A stretch of DNA of 64,000 nt from NCBI GenBank assembly GCA_045127535.1, contig JBGVQN010000006.1, positions 1 through 64,000 on the forward strand. Reading direction: 5' to 3'. Of this stretch, positions 8,899-18,387 are shown one piece after another. Under the pieces are notes generated by a model that saw nothing but the letters and a program-made list of their open reading frames with translations, was not told the DNA's origin and did not search any database. Both the position numbers and the translations under genes were made by a program. Numbering within the stretch: position 1 is the first letter of the stretch; every line of letters begins with the position of its first letter. This stretch comes from UBA2942 sp045127535 (lineage in GTDB: Bacteria > Bacillota > Clostridia > Lachnospirales > Lachnospiraceae).

Positions 8899-9304
8899 CC
8901 ATTTCCAAAAGTTACTGCAAAGTCTACAATGCTTTTCCCAAAGTTTACTGTTCCAGGCTTTTACAAGCATTTACGCTTAAAATCATACAGCATTTCTTGC
9001 CATTGTGAGTAAAATCGTCATAACTTCGAGTATTTTTGGAATTTTTGCGGATATTTTGTAGATACACCTTTTATTTTTGATCAGTTACAATACGCTGCGC
9101 AAATTAAAAACAGCAACAAACAAGGCTGATATGATCCCCCCAGGAACACATCAGCCTTTGATCTATCTGTACATAATTGATCTGCACATCATGTCTGCGT
9201 CTACTATTTCTCTTGCTCTATTTGGGTATTTCTCATCGTTTGTCCGCAGCACACTCATAAAAGCCGCCCACAAATAAGTCCCCAATCTCCTTGTCCTGAT
9301 CCAA
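8899..9304. other. Intergenic stretch, with a terminator and a possible gene remnant
   Basis: A minus-strand hairpin (AAGGCTGAT at 9122-9130 with ATCAGCCTT at 9150-9158, then GTTTGTTG) would end the transcript of the acetyltransferase genes. Between 9163 and about 9260 the minus strand has an open frame ending REIVDADMMCRSIMYR that looks protein-like, but it has no convincing start; I treat it as a possible decayed gene end. Nothing else was recognised. Confidence 0.4.
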
Positions 9305-9817
9305 TCAATCCATGAGCCGATAAACAAACTTACAAATTTCTCTTTCTACCTCCTGATATATGCCCATACCCTGGAATTCCTTTGTAAAGCCTGTTTTCTC
9401 CAATACCTTTATGGAAGCGATATTCTCCGCAACACAGATACCAAGGATTTCTTTTATGTTAAGCGCTTTCATAATGACAGGCAAAAAGGCACTGACTGCC
9501 TCAGTGGCATAGCCTTTCCCTGCGTAAGCCTTGGCGATGTGATAGCCTACTTCCCATGTTCCTTCGTCCAACGGCACAGCCTGCACATAGCCGATGTTCG
9601 TGCCGTCCTTCAGTAAAACCGGATAAACCAGGGGGCCGTCACCGCTTTTGTAGACGCTCATGAGAAATTCTACGGTCCCCTGTGCATCTTCGATGGTTTC
9701 GAACACTTCGTCCGGGTTGAACTTTCTGTTGTCGTCGTCAAGAGAGTTGAGATGTACCGCCTCAACCATATCAAGGGTAAATTCTGTGATTTCAAGTCGT
9801 TCTGTTTTAATATTCAT
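9305..9817 (-). CDS. GNAT-family N-acetyltransferase (RimJ/RimL type)
   Basis: 170 aa. It opens IKTERLEITEFTLDMVEAV, the usual start of RimJ/RimL-like GNATs. The acetyl-CoA pyrophosphate loop is AKAYAGKGYATEAV, followed by IASIKVLEKTGF, the family's C-terminal NxxSxxvlEKxGF motif. A good RBS (AGGAGACC) precedes the ATG at 9817. It is the last of three consecutive GNAT genes on this strand, spaced by 23 and 109 bp, so they may be co-transcribed. The acyl acceptor (ribosomal protein, antibiotic or small metabolite) cannot be deduced. Confidence 0.88.
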   Translation of the reverse strand: MNIKTERLEITEFTLDMVEAVHLNSLDDDNRKFNPDEVFETIEDAQGTVEFLMSVYKSGDGPLVYPVLLKDGTNIGYVQAVPLDEGTWEVGYHIAKAYAGKGYATEAVSAFLPVIMKALNIKEILGICVAENIASIKVLEKTGFTKEFQGMGIYQEVEREICKFVYRLMD

Positions 9818-9840
9818 AATTGGTCTCCTATTTTAAAAAT

Positions 9841-10284
9841 TTATATGTGAATGTATAATCTTGTCATTTCAAGTTCACCATCACCTTGCGCCATACAGTA
9901 AAATTCCCAGCCGTATCGCTCGTAAAATCCTGTGTGGTCAGTCACAAGATAAACAGGAGAAATGCCCTTTGATCTTAAATCATTTACCACCATATTCAGC
10001 AGCACACCTGCTATTCCCTGTTTGCGGTGGCTTTCTTCTGTATAAACAGCACAGACATTGGGTGTCAGGTCTTTGCGGTCGTGGAAGTCGTTTTCAATCA
10101 CACCCATTCCTCCAACGATTTTATCGCCGTCCAAGCAAAGATACCAGCCATACTCCGTCTGACCGCTGAGATAATCCTCCATACACGCAAGGTACGCTTC
10201 CTTCGGCACACCCCATTTGCTGTGAAACCATTGAGCCGCCTTGTCCATCAACTCAGGGGCTTCTCTTAATGTAATATAGTTCAT
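9841..10284 (-). CDS. GNAT-family N-acetyltransferase
   Basis: 147 aa from the ATG at 10284, picked because AAGGAGG lies 6 bases upstream. Motif A reads EESHRKQGIAGVLLNMVV (acetyl-CoA binding) and the C-terminus has TDHTGFYERYGWEF, typical of GNATs with a tyrosine general acid. Ends 23 bp before the next GNAT gene downstream. Substrate unknown. Confidence 0.87.
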   Translation of the reverse strand: MNYITLREAPELMDKAAQWFHSKWGVPKEAYLACMEDYLSGQTEYGWYLCLDGDKIVGGMGVIENDFHDRKDLTPNVCAVYTEESHRKQGIAGVLLNMVVNDLRSKGISPVYLVTDHTGFYERYGWEFYCMAQGDGELEMTRLYIHI

Positions 10285-10393
10285 ATAGATCCTCCTTCCG
10301 GCACGCAGTACCACAAATATATTCTCCTAGTATTTTTCTTTTCGGATTATGTAAATCCGATAGCTTCGTATGCATCACGCCACAAATTAGCAT

Positions 10394-10843
10394 TTATAAA
10401 TTGAACTTAAAAATGCATTTATGAGTTGCACCCTCACTGATCCTCATATCATTGCCCTCGGGTAATTCCACTACCCCAAGAAATTCTCCCTGCAGACATT
10501 CGCAAGTTTTTCTGGACGGAGCATTATCAGGGTTACATGTGATATACAAATAACTCATATCATGTTTTCGGGCCAAGAAAAACAGAAGTTTACAGGCTTT
10601 TGCGGCATAATGGTGCCCTCTGTATTCCTCATTAATTCTATATCCGATATGTCCTCCATAGTAAAGTCGGTCAGTATATCCGACTCGTAAATCACACACT
10701 CCCATTATATTTCCGTGCAAATTGCAAATGTGAAAATGATATGCTGGTACCCAATTTTTTTCAGGATTTCCCTCAGCCAATCGATCTACAACCAATTTGA
10801 TTTCTTCACTTTCCAAAAAATCCGTATTCAAAAATTGCATCAT
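10394..10843 (-). CDS. GNAT-family N-acetyltransferase
   Basis: 149 aa. Contains GHIGYRINEEYRGHHYAAKA, a canonical motif A (split as GHIGYRINEEYRG and HHYAAKA), and NPDNAPSRKTCECL corresponding to the NxxSxxxxEkxGF region. A strong GTAGGAGG lies upstream; ATG at 10843 or the adjacent ATG at 10840 could be used. Spaced only 27 bp from the HTH regulator gene upstream, so it may belong to the ABC exporter operon. Substrate unknown. Confidence 0.85.
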   Translation of the reverse strand: MMQFLNTDFLESEEIKLVVDRLAEGNPEKNWVPAYHFHICNLHGNIMGVCDLRVGYTDRLYYGGHIGYRINEEYRGHHYAAKACKLLFFLARKHDMSYLYITCNPDNAPSRKTCECLQGEFLGVVELPEGNDMRISEGATHKCIFKFNL

Positions 10844-10870
10844 GTATACCTGCCTCCTACTAATTCCGAT

Positions 10871-11749
10871 CTATCCCTCCACCTCAACAATCAACTCAGA
10901 GAATATTCCTGATGTGCTGATCGTATTTTCTGCGATTTCGTTTTCACTCAGCTCAACTGCTTCACCGTTTTTGCGCGTGATGAGCTTGCATTTCCTGCCG
11001 TTATTGACAAACCTGTAGTGATCTGCGCTTGCAAGGTGTACCACTGCCTTGGCCTTGAACTGGTTTACATCCAGCCTTGTACAGCTGCCTGAAATATAGA
11101 TCTCATAGTCCGTCTTTGAGGTAATCTCCAGACTGCCCTCAGTGTCACGAATGTAGACCTTTTCTGCATCGCCGTCGTACTCCAGACGGCTCAGGCGCAG
11201 ATCCTCAAGGAACAGCTCCTTGACGCTTGCTGATACCTCTGTGTGCTGGGTGAGCTTTTCAGGAAACAAAAGCGTAATATCCACACTTTCCTGCGCTTCA
11301 AAACGGCTCACATCCCGTTTGTTTACAAGCTCCACATCCAATTTGTTGCACTTTTCATCCAACTTCACCTTGAAAAGAGAGCCGATGTCAGTCAGGGTCT
11401 CAGAAGAAAGCACAATGTGGATCTTCTCGTCCACACCTGATTTCAAAGTGATTTTTCTTGCACCGCCTAAGTTGATGTCGAAGTGCCTCTGGGTGTCGAT
11501 GTCATACACTGTCGTGCTTTCAAAGATCGTAGCCTGTTCTTCCTGCTTTTTCACTTCTTCCAGCACCAGCTCGTCAAGGGTGAGCTTAAAAAGCTCTGCA
11601 AGGATAATCATATTTTCAACATCCGGAAGACCACGCTTGGTCTCCCACTTTGTGATGGCCTGGCGGGACACACCGATTTTCTCAGCCAACTGCTCCTGAG
11701 AAAGTCCCTCTCTTAACCTGTACTGCTTTAACTTATCACCAAAATCCAT
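10871..11749 (-). CDS. XRE-family HTH regulator with C-terminal beta-rich domain
   Basis: 292 aa. Residues ~5-60 are a Cro/C1-type helix-turn-helix (LREGLSQEQLAEKIGVSRQA, then ITKWETKRGLPDVENM). Residues ~90-290 are a run of short beta-strand segments resembling DUF4097-like adhesin folds; no catalytic motif. It starts 9 bp after the ABC permease stop, as the third gene of an ATPase-permease-regulator operon, so it probably regulates that exporter or senses its ligand. That role is inference from context. Confidence 0.82.
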   Translation of the reverse strand: MDFGDKLKQYRLREGLSQEQLAEKIGVSRQAITKWETKRGLPDVENMIILAELFKLTLDELVLEEVKKQEEQATIFESTTVYDIDTQRHFDINLGGARKITLKSGVDEKIHIVLSSETLTDIGSLFKVKLDEKCNKLDVELVNKRDVSRFEAQESVDITLLFPEKLTQHTEVSASVKELFLEDLRLSRLEYDGDAEKVYIRDTEGSLEITSKTDYEIYISGSCTRLDVNQFKAKAVVHLASADHYRFVNNGRKCKLITRKNGEAVELSENEIAENTISTSGIFSELIVEVEG

Positions 11750-11758
11750 TTTATCACC

Positions 11759-14086
11759 TTATTCCTTAATCAGCGAGTATACCGAAATCTTTCTGATGGG
11801 CATACAGATCATCACACTTATGATCATATTGACCAAAATTTGAGCCGCTGCAAACAGCATCAAAAATCCAAAAGAAACCTCAATGTGATTTTTCATAACA
11901 CCCATTGTCTTAAAAACCATGTTGTAAATACAGGGCATATAGCAAAGCGCCAGGATACTGGAAAGCAGCGTTGCCAAAATCGACGCAGGCAAACATGAAC
12001 CTGCTGTCTGTAAGATCAGCTGAGAGCTTGTATATCCCATAGCCTTGTAAATACCTAACTCCTGCTTTCTTCTCACAAGCAAGGACTTAATCACAATATA
12101 CAGTATAAAAAGCACAATGAGGATCGTTACTGCAAAGATGGCTGCTACAAGCTGCAAAGTGATGCCCATATACATATCCTGTGCTTCACTTTGCAGCTTG
12201 TAGGTGTTGACTGTGTCTGACACCAGATCAGGGTATTGTGCCTTGTATTCCCTGGTGATCTTTTCTGCATCAGTGAAATCTGCAAGGTACACATAGAGAG
12301 ATGGGGTCTGCTCCTCTGTGAAAAAGCTCTGATAGCCGGCTAAGCTGAGTTCACAAAGCTCACCCTGCAGGTTTATACTCTGAACAAAGCCTGTTACCCG
12401 GAAGCTTTTTGTGGTGTCATTGATACTGACAGCAACCGTATCTCCGATGTGAAAGCTTTCTTCAAAAGCACTGCCCAGGGCGATTTCATCAGCCTTTTGG
12501 GGATTGCTGCCCATATAGCACACATCATTTTTCACTTTTGAAAAATCTTCGCAGGCAAAGGCTGTGACTGCCTTATCTTTGATTTTAACATTGCCCGACA
12601 TATATCGCAATGTATTTTCTACACAATGGTCGATATCCAGCACAGCTTCCAGCCCACTTAGGCTGTCCCCTTGCGGAACCATGACCACATCTGCTGCTTC
12701 GTCTGACAAGGCTAACATAAAGTTTTCAGGCTTCACTGCCACATTGTAGAACAATGTGCTGGAAAAAGCCACCAGGACAGTCAGTACAAAAGACACAAGA
12801 AAGAGCATGATATTCTGCTTTTTGGAAGCGATCATCTGCTTGCACACAAGCAGGAGCTTGGTGTTGCCTGCAGTTTCTTCAAGAGGCAAGTGATTCTTCT
12901 TTGCACTTTTGGAGCCGGTATTGCCTCTCAATCCATCAATGGGCTGTGTCTTTTTGATCTTTCCTGCAGAAAGGAAGGTGAAGAAGGTCACAACTCCTGC
13001 AAGCACACAAGCAACACAAATGCAGCTCAACAGATCAAAGCGGATGTCAAATGAAAAGCCTGACTGGACAGTCAGCACCGAGCAAAGCACAGGCAGCAAA
13101 AGATAGGAAAGCCCAACCCCAAGGAGGGCAAACAGCAGGGCAACCAACCCATACGGCAGTGTGATACCGGCTACGATCTGTCTGCTTGTATAGCCCAAAG
13201 CCTTGAGTACGCTCATATTCGTAATTTCAGACTCAATGGAATTTTTGACCTTGAAATTACTGAGAAACACGCTGACCACCAGTATGATCAGTGCAAAGGC
13301 AGTTAAGATCAGGATCAGCAGATCGCAGACCATGGTACGTGTGCCCTTTACACTTTTACTGTCAAGAATGGATAGTGTCATAACACCCTTATCCTCCAGC
13401 GCTTGACTGACGTCTTCTTTTGCCTCATCAAGATTTGCTCCGTTCTTGACGCTCATGGAATATTCCACCACAGCCTTGCTGCCATAGGAATCTGCCAATT
13501 CAGCATACTCTTCTTTGGGCAAATACGCACACAGCAGGCCTGAACCGTAGTTGCCATACTGCATTTCTTCAATAATGCCTGCTACAGTGAAACGATGGGG
13601 CTTGCCATCCATGACATACACGATCTCATCATCCAACCCAAATCCGCCGAAGCTGGCAACATACAGTGGAATATAGATCGGATCATTCACCTCATGTTCG
13701 CTTTCACTGACCAGCTCAAAATCGTTTAAGGTACGCTTGTCATCCAGGCTATAGAACACTGTGTTCATTGAAAAATCCGCACCGTTGAAATCCAAAACGG
13801 TAGCCTCCGTCAGAATTGCGTCGTGGCTTTCGGTTTTCTCTACCTTGTAGGTTTCCGCAATGGCCTGTGCAAGGGCGCTGCTGCTCTGCGCCTTGGGAAC
13901 GATTGCATTGAGGGCCGCTGCGCTCAGCATTTCAGACTTTTGATCATACGCGCTGTCAACCTGACGCATCAAAACCGCTGCACAGTTCAGGATCAAGGCA
14001 GTGATCAGAATGATCACGCCGAAAGACAAAAAGGAAGCTCTTTCTTTTTTTAAATTGTATAAAATCTGATTTGTTATCTGTTTCAT
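11759..14086 (-). CDS. ABC transporter permease, FtsX/MacB type
   Basis: 775 aa with eight apparent membrane helices arranged 1+3 and 1+3: near 20-40, three between 255 and 375, near 430-450, and three between 640 and 760. Two large extracytoplasmic domains lie between. This duplicated FtsX layout is typical of permeases in antimicrobial-peptide or lipoprotein exporters. LKALGYTSRQI and YKAMGYTSSQL are the two coupling-helix copies. The start lies 1 bp after the ATPase stop, so the two are translationally coupled. Substrate unknown; the BceB class is an alternative, but the topology fits the MacB/FtsX duplication better. Confidence 0.88.
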   Translation of the reverse strand: MKQITNQILYNLKKERASFLSFGVIILITALILNCAAVLMRQVDSAYDQKSEMLSAAALNAIVPKAQSSSALAQAIAETYKVEKTESHDAILTEATVLDFNGADFSMNTVFYSLDDKRTLNDFELVSESEHEVNDPIYIPLYVASFGGFGLDDEIVYVMDGKPHRFTVAGIIEEMQYGNYGSGLLCAYLPKEEYAELADSYGSKAVVEYSMSVKNGANLDEAKEDVSQALEDKGVMTLSILDSKSVKGTRTMVCDLLILILTAFALIILVVSVFLSNFKVKNSIESEITNMSVLKALGYTSRQIVAGITLPYGLVALLFALLGVGLSYLLLPVLCSVLTVQSGFSFDIRFDLLSCICVACVLAGVVTFFTFLSAGKIKKTQPIDGLRGNTGSKSAKKNHLPLEETAGNTKLLLVCKQMIASKKQNIMLFLVSFVLTVLVAFSSTLFYNVAVKPENFMLALSDEAADVVMVPQGDSLSGLEAVLDIDHCVENTLRYMSGNVKIKDKAVTAFACEDFSKVKNDVCYMGSNPQKADEIALGSAFEESFHIGDTVAVSINDTTKSFRVTGFVQSINLQGELCELSLAGYQSFFTEEQTPSLYVYLADFTDAEKITREYKAQYPDLVSDTVNTYKLQSEAQDMYMGITLQLVAAIFAVTILIVLFILYIVIKSLLVRRKQELGIYKAMGYTSSQLILQTAGSCLPASILATLLSSILALCYMPCIYNMVFKTMGVMKNHIEVSFGFLMLFAAAQILVNMIISVMICMPIRKISVYSLIKE

Positions 14087-14087
14087 A

Positions 14088-14855
14088 TTACCATCCCATC
14101 TCTGCTAAGAAGCTGTTGAGCTTTGCTTCTCTTTCTTTACGATCCTCTGCGTAAAACCCAAGGTCACATTCGCCGTACACCTTCCCATCCTTCACATACA
14201 GCACTCGGTTGCCCCTTAAAGCAGTTTTTTTATCGTGGGTTACCATAATAATGCTCTGACCTTCGCTGTGAAGCTTTGTGAAAACATCCAGCACTGCTGT
14301 TGAGTTGTTGGAGTTCAGCGCACCTGTTGGCTCGTCAGCAAATAATACCTCCGGGCTGTTGATCACTGCCCTTACAATGCCTGCCCGCTGCGCCTCACCG
14401 CCTGACACCTGAGACGGAAACTTTTTGCGTGTGATCTCAGGAATGTTCACAAGTTCAAAAAGCTCCCTGGCATGTTTGACTGCTTCCTTTTTATTGGCTC
14501 CTGACAGCGCACTTGCTGTAAGCACATTGTCCATCAGGCTCATCCTATCAAGAAGATAGATCTGCTGAAATACAAAGCCGCAGTTTTTGCGTCTGAATAC
14601 AGCCAGCTTATCATCGCTTAAAGATGTAATGCACTTGCCGTTAAATATCACCTCTCCTGCAGTAGGTCTGTCCATTCCTGAAAGTGAGTACATAAGAGTA
14701 GATTTGCCTGCCCCGGACGACCCCATAATCACTGTGAAGTCACCCTTATATATGTTGAGGCTGAGATTTTCAAAAATCATCTGCTCTGTATCTCCTGTAC
14801 AAAAGCTCTTTTTGAGCTGCGTCGCTTTGATCATGATTTCTTTTTTGCTGTTCAT
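14088..14855 (-). CDS. ABC transporter ATP-binding protein, MacB/LolD type
   Basis: 255 aa from the ATG at 14855 (GGAGGTATTACG upstream). Walker A GSSGAGKST, Q-loop VFQQ, signature VSGGEAQR, Walker B LFADEPTGAL and switch His in MVTHD are all present, and the LFADEPTGAL form marks the MacB/LolD/FtsE exporter group. Forms a complex with the permease that follows. An in-frame upstream ATG at 14888 has no RBS. Confidence 0.92.
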   Translation of the reverse strand: MNSKKEIMIKATQLKKSFCTGDTEQMIFENLSLNIYKGDFTVIMGSSGAGKSTLMYSLSGMDRPTAGEVIFNGKCITSLSDDKLAVFRRKNCGFVFQQIYLLDRMSLMDNVLTASALSGANKKEAVKHARELFELVNIPEITRKKFPSQVSGGEAQRAGIVRAVINSPEVLFADEPTGALNSNNSTAVLDVFTKLHSEGQSIIMVTHDKKTALRGNRVLYVKDGKVYGECDLGFYAEDRKEREAKLNSFLAEMGW

Positions 14856-14943
14856 CGTAATACCTCCGTCTGCGTCTTGCTCTGACACCCCCCAATCCTA
14901 CACAAAACCACAAAGTAGCACCACCAACACCTGTTTGCAAATA

Positions 14944-14977
14944 CAAAAAAACGGACGCTACGTATCGTAGCATCCGT
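14944..14977 (-). terminator. Terminator after the LytTR-DUF3021 pair
   Basis: On the minus strand two 11-bp arms (CGGATGCTACG and CGTAGCGTCCG, one mismatch) are followed by TTTTTTTG. It separates the LytTR pair from the ABC exporter operon downstream. Confidence 0.85.
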
Positions 14978-15020
14978 TGAAACATATGAATCATGCCTGA
15001 TCATCCAATGCAATACTGCA

Positions 15021-15470
15021 TTAATCTTCCCTACCGCATACTCTTTGCTGCATTTTGATGAGCGCTTCTGTCATATGTCTGGCAGATATATACTCAAACA
15101 CCCAAATCAGAATATGAGAAACAACATAAATGACAAATATACTGATCCCCACTCCACAGATCACGCCCGGCTGCTTCGTATGCAGATCACTGCCATAAAA
15201 CGCAGCACAAAACACAATGACCTCTATCAATACAAATTGTATTACCTTACGAACCAGCAATTCCTTTACTGTAAGTTCTTTCTTTGTATACAGCACCACA
15301 TTGGGAAGTATGCCGCAGGCTGCATAGACCAATGGAGCAGCAAATGCATCATACCCGAACCTGGCATCTGGTGCAAAGTAGAATCCCAATACAGGGATGG
15401 CGACTGTAATCAATGTAACCAATGTAAAATATGATATCATCGTATCACGAATAAATTCTTTTCCACGCAT
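15021..15470 (-). CDS. DUF3021 family membrane protein
   Basis: 149 aa with four predicted helices (about 12-32, 42-62, 75-95, 105-130) and short loops, the usual size and layout of DUF3021. Members are typically encoded with a LytTR regulator and are thought to modulate it, which is family-level knowledge. The start ATG overlaps the LytTR stop codon (TAATG), so the two are translated as a coupled pair. A strong terminator follows. Confidence 0.8.
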   Translation of the reverse strand: MRGKEFIRDTMISYFTLVTLITVAIPVLGFYFAPDARFGYDAFAAPLVYAACGILPNVVLYTKKELTVKELLVRKVIQFVLIEVIVFCAAFYGSDLHTKQPGVICGVGISIFVIYVVSHILIWVFEYISARHMTEALIKMQQRVCGRED

Positions 15471-15916
15471 TATGAAACACCGCCTTTCAGAGCCTTTTTC
15501 AGTTCCGGCACATACTTTCTGGAAATCATAATTTCCTCTCCGCTTTGCAGTACAGCAGTAAACCGTCCATTTAATGCAGGCTTTATAGACTTTACTTTCA
15601 TCAGATTCAGAAGAAGGGATTTGGAAACACGCAGAAAATATTTCTCCTTTAAAACTTCCTCTAATTCATACAGCTTCTGTCTGGTTTCATACACCTGCCT
15701 GCTGCTGTAGAGGAACACTTTATTGTCCACAGCCTCGATATAATATACATCCATCACAGGAACCTCATACTGTTTTCCTTCAATCACACCTGTCAGCTGC
15801 CCTTGCCTGGACTTTACAAAGGTCACGATCTCCCTGACCTGCTCTGTCACCTCATGACAACGGATCTCCAGCTGCTCCGTCTGATTTTTTGGGATTTTCA
15901 AGACTCTTATATCCAT
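15470..15916 (-). CDS. LytTR-domain DNA-binding regulator
   Basis: 148 aa. The C-terminal LytTR domain (about 55-145) shows VMDVYYIEAVDNKVFLYS, then FLRVSKSLLLNLMKVKSI and GEEIMISRKYVPELK, the standard pattern of the domain. There is no receiver domain; it belongs to the stand-alone LytTR class whose activity is controlled by a membrane partner, here DUF3021. RBS AAGGAGAAGC precedes ATG 15916. Likely targets are its own operon or neighbours; no LytTR direct repeats were identified with confidence. Confidence 0.87.
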   Translation of the reverse strand: MDIRVLKIPKNQTEQLEIRCHEVTEQVREIVTFVKSRQGQLTGVIEGKQYEVPVMDVYYIEAVDNKVFLYSSRQVYETRQKLYELEEVLKEKYFLRVSKSLLLNLMKVKSIKPALNGRFTAVLQSGEEIMISRKYVPELKKALKGGVS

Positions 15917-15958
15917 TTGCTTCTCCTTGCCTCACGATAAAAAGTGCCTCTTGTCTCA

Positions 15959-17323
15959 TCAGTAGCTTTCCATTATAATCGCTTCACCCATTCCTTTCAG
16001 ATACTGGTCAAAATATTGCAGAATGATTTCATTCATTGTTTGCACACATTCTGTTGCATCCACAGTTCCAGTGCCTAACAGGGATGCAAGAATAGGGGAA
16101 AATAATGGTAAATCAGTAAAATTCATATGACCGCTGCCCACAAAATAAGTATGCTCACTGTCAATGGCATTTTTGAGTACCCATCGATTTACATAAAGCA
16201 CACCTGCCGATTCTCCTTCCAGATAATGGTTTTCATCATCAATGGCCAGAAGCGGTACCGGATAAGGCTCCTCGTAATACTGATATGCATCATCCTCATA
16301 AGATAGCTGTTCTCCAAGCATTGTACCATCCAAGTCGATCACTGCATCAATATCCTCACGGATTCTGCCTACTGTTACGCTTGCTGCACCACCCATGGAA
16401 TGACCCATAAGACCGATTTGCTCCGTATCTGTCATTGCAAGAATGTGCAATATTTCTTTTTCTGCCTGATCTGATATAGTAAACCATGCATCCCCGCACT
16501 TATCTTCTGCCTTGGCTTCTTTTACACTGTCTAAAACAAAATTCATATCTGCTGTGCGGAGTTCAAGCCACTTCCGGGACAGTTTCAGAACTTCTTCTTC
16601 AGAAATGCTTTCCTCATTTACCAGCATTACCTCCTGCAGAAATTCCGGATTTACAGTAATCAGCTTGCCTTCTGAATCCTTTGTAAAAAAGGAATGGTAC
16701 GGATGATCCAGACTGATGACCACATAACCATGGCTTGCAAGCTCCATATAAGTAGAAAGGTTACTCTGATAATATCCAAATGCTCCATGAGAAAATATGA
16801 CCAGAGGGAAGCTGTCGTCGCCAGCATTTTCTATATCCGGGTAGTAAATATGTATCGGAACCTCTCTGTTAGACCCGTCTGTTTCAAATGTTTCCAGTCT
16901 GCTTTCATCTACAAGAATGGCGGATGTCTCCTTCACATCATATGTACCAGTGGTTTCAAGTCCCTCATACCTGTTAAAGAGAAATGCAGGAATCAACGCC
17001 AAACCAAGCACCAAAATACCAAGACACATATTTGCTGCTGCACCAGCTTTTGACTGACTGCCGGATGCTTTCTGACGCTTTAGCAGATACGTAACCAGCG
17101 CTGTTACAATACGTATCACCAAAACAAAAAAGCACAGTTTAAACCTGAGATCCCATGCAGCCTGAGGCAGCAAAAGTACCAGCAGAAACAGAACCATCTC
17201 CCCTGCTCTCACAAACACCCGATTTCGCAGCCATTGTACTTTTTCTTTTTGTCCTGTAAACGTCACTGCAAGCAGTACGATCTCAATTACAGCAAATAAT
17301 CCTAATAAAACAAATCCCATCAT
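15959..17323 (-). CDS. Membrane-anchored alpha/beta hydrolase (PAF-acetylhydrolase/esterase-like)
   Basis: 454 aa from the ATG at 17323 (AGGTG upstream). The N-terminal ~120 residues contain four hydrophobic segments. An extracellular alpha/beta-hydrolase follows: LVIFSHGAFGYY (oxyanion region), LDHPYHS, the nucleophile elbow GHSMGG, and a late VGSGHMNFTD that supplies the catalytic His. This resembles the PAF-acetylhydrolase/dienelactone-hydrolase group. Natural ester substrate unknown. It lies 43 bp upstream of the LytTR gene on the same strand and might be co-transcribed. Confidence 0.8.
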   Translation of the reverse strand: MMGFVLLGLFAVIEIVLLAVTFTGQKEKVQWLRNRVFVRAGEMVLFLLVLLLPQAAWDLRFKLCFFVLVIRIVTALVTYLLKRQKASGSQSKAGAAANMCLGILVLGLALIPAFLFNRYEGLETTGTYDVKETSAILVDESRLETFETDGSNREVPIHIYYPDIENAGDDSFPLVIFSHGAFGYYQSNLSTYMELASHGYVVISLDHPYHSFFTKDSEGKLITVNPEFLQEVMLVNEESISEEEVLKLSRKWLELRTADMNFVLDSVKEAKAEDKCGDAWFTISDQAEKEILHILAMTDTEQIGLMGHSMGGAASVTVGRIREDIDAVIDLDGTMLGEQLSYEDDAYQYYEEPYPVPLLAIDDENHYLEGESAGVLYVNRWVLKNAIDSEHTYFVGSGHMNFTDLPLFSPILASLLGTGTVDATECVQTMNEIILQYFDQYLKGMGEAIIMESY

Positions 17324-17434
17324 AATCACCTGTCCCTTTCTTTGACAAGATGACTATAAGTGGGATTTGCAAAAATAACAATATTTCAGGTGGTAAGATG
17401 CATTTTTCAGCTGCAAGATGCACTGACACAGGCC

Positions 17435-18190
17435 TTATGCAATCACATCCGCCATAGTATATCTGCCGCTGTCCTTACCCATCAGGAACTTGGCTGCCTG
17501 CACTGCGCCCTTGGCAAACACTGCCTTGGAGTGTGCCTCATGTGTCAAAGAGATCACTTCATCTCTGCCTGCAAAAATCACTTCATGCTCACCTACGATG
17601 GTACCGCCACGAACTGCGCTGATACCGATCTCAGTGCGCTCTCTCTTTTTGCGCTGAGTGGTACGGTCATACTGATAGTAATACTGATTGTCCAGAGATG
17701 CATTGATGCTGTCTGCCAGTAAGATTGCAGTACCGCTTGGTGCATCGATCTTCTGGTTGTGGTGCTTTTCAATGATCTCAATATCAAAACCGGCATCTGC
17801 CAGAAGTGGCGCTGCAGACTTTAACAGCTTGATCAGGGTATTGATACCAAGAGACATATTGTAAGACTGTACGATGGGTATCTCCTTTGCTGCTGCATCT
17901 ACATGTGCCAGCTGTGCTTCAGACAGACCTGTGGTACACAGTACCAGAGGCAGCTTCTTTTCTGCACAGGCATTCATTACATCATCTGCAATGACTGCTA
18001 CTGTAAAATCAATGACTACATCTGCCTCCACATCACATGCACCAATACTGGTAAATACAGGATAAGAGGTAGTGCCCAGATCTTCCTTACCTACTCCTGC
18101 AACGATCTCCATCTCCGGCTCTGCTGCAATGACTTCATCCAGCACCCGGCCCATCTTTCCGTTGCAGCCATTTATGATTGCTCTAATCAT
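17435..18190 (-). CDS. dapB: 4-hydroxy-tetrahydrodipicolinate reductase DapB
   Basis: 251 aa. Reduces HTPA to tetrahydrodipicolinate with NAD(P)H in the lysine/diaminopimelate pathway. NGCNGKMGR is the dinucleotide-binding loop, VIDFT and CTTGLSE follow, and EKHHNQKIDAPSGTA is the conserved active-site/substrate motif. The start ATG at 18190 has GGAGAAAAAAG; an in-frame extension upstream lacks homology. It lies 197 bp downstream of dapA on the same strand, so the lysine riboswitch upstream of dapA probably controls both. Confidence 0.95.
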   Translation of the reverse strand: MIRAIINGCNGKMGRVLDEVIAAEPEMEIVAGVGKEDLGTTSYPVFTSIGACDVEADVVIDFTVAVIADDVMNACAEKKLPLVLCTTGLSEAQLAHVDAAAKEIPIVQSYNMSLGINTLIKLLKSAAPLLADAGFDIEIIEKHHNQKIDAPSGTAILLADSINASLDNQYYYQYDRTTQRKKRERTEIGISAVRGGTIVGEHEVIFAGRDEVISLTHEAHSKAVFAKGAVQAAKFLMGKDSGRYTMADVIA

Positions 18191-18350
18191 CTTTTTTCTC
18201 CATGTAATTCTAATTTGTATTTCAGGACATGATATTGGCATATACTGCTGACAAGCAGTTTTGTAACGCCTCATTCAGTCCGGTTCAGTCACTGTATCAC
18301 GCAACAGAACAAATGACTGATCAGATTTCTGTTGTGATCATTTCCAGGCC

Positions 18351-18370
18351 TGTGGGGATCTGTCCCCACA
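18351..18370 (-). other. Stable hairpin between dapA and dapB
   Basis: A perfect 8-bp stem (TGTGGGGA / TCCCCACA) with a four-base loop lies 18 bp after the dapA stop, with no T tract. It could protect the dapA 3' end or reduce read-through into dapB. The rest of the 197-bp gap shows no gene or clear promoter. Confidence 0.4.
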
Positions 18371-18387
18371 TCCTTACAGGATGCACA

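Noticed and set aside
9163..9304. Minus-strand frame ending REIVDADMMCRSIMYR as a real gene
   Set aside because: Looks protein-like but has no credible start; kept only as a possible remnant within the intergenic entry.
14770..14994. Frame with a run of arginines upstream of the ABC ATPase
   Set aside because: Overlaps the ATPase start in another frame and crosses the LytTR-DUF3021 terminator.
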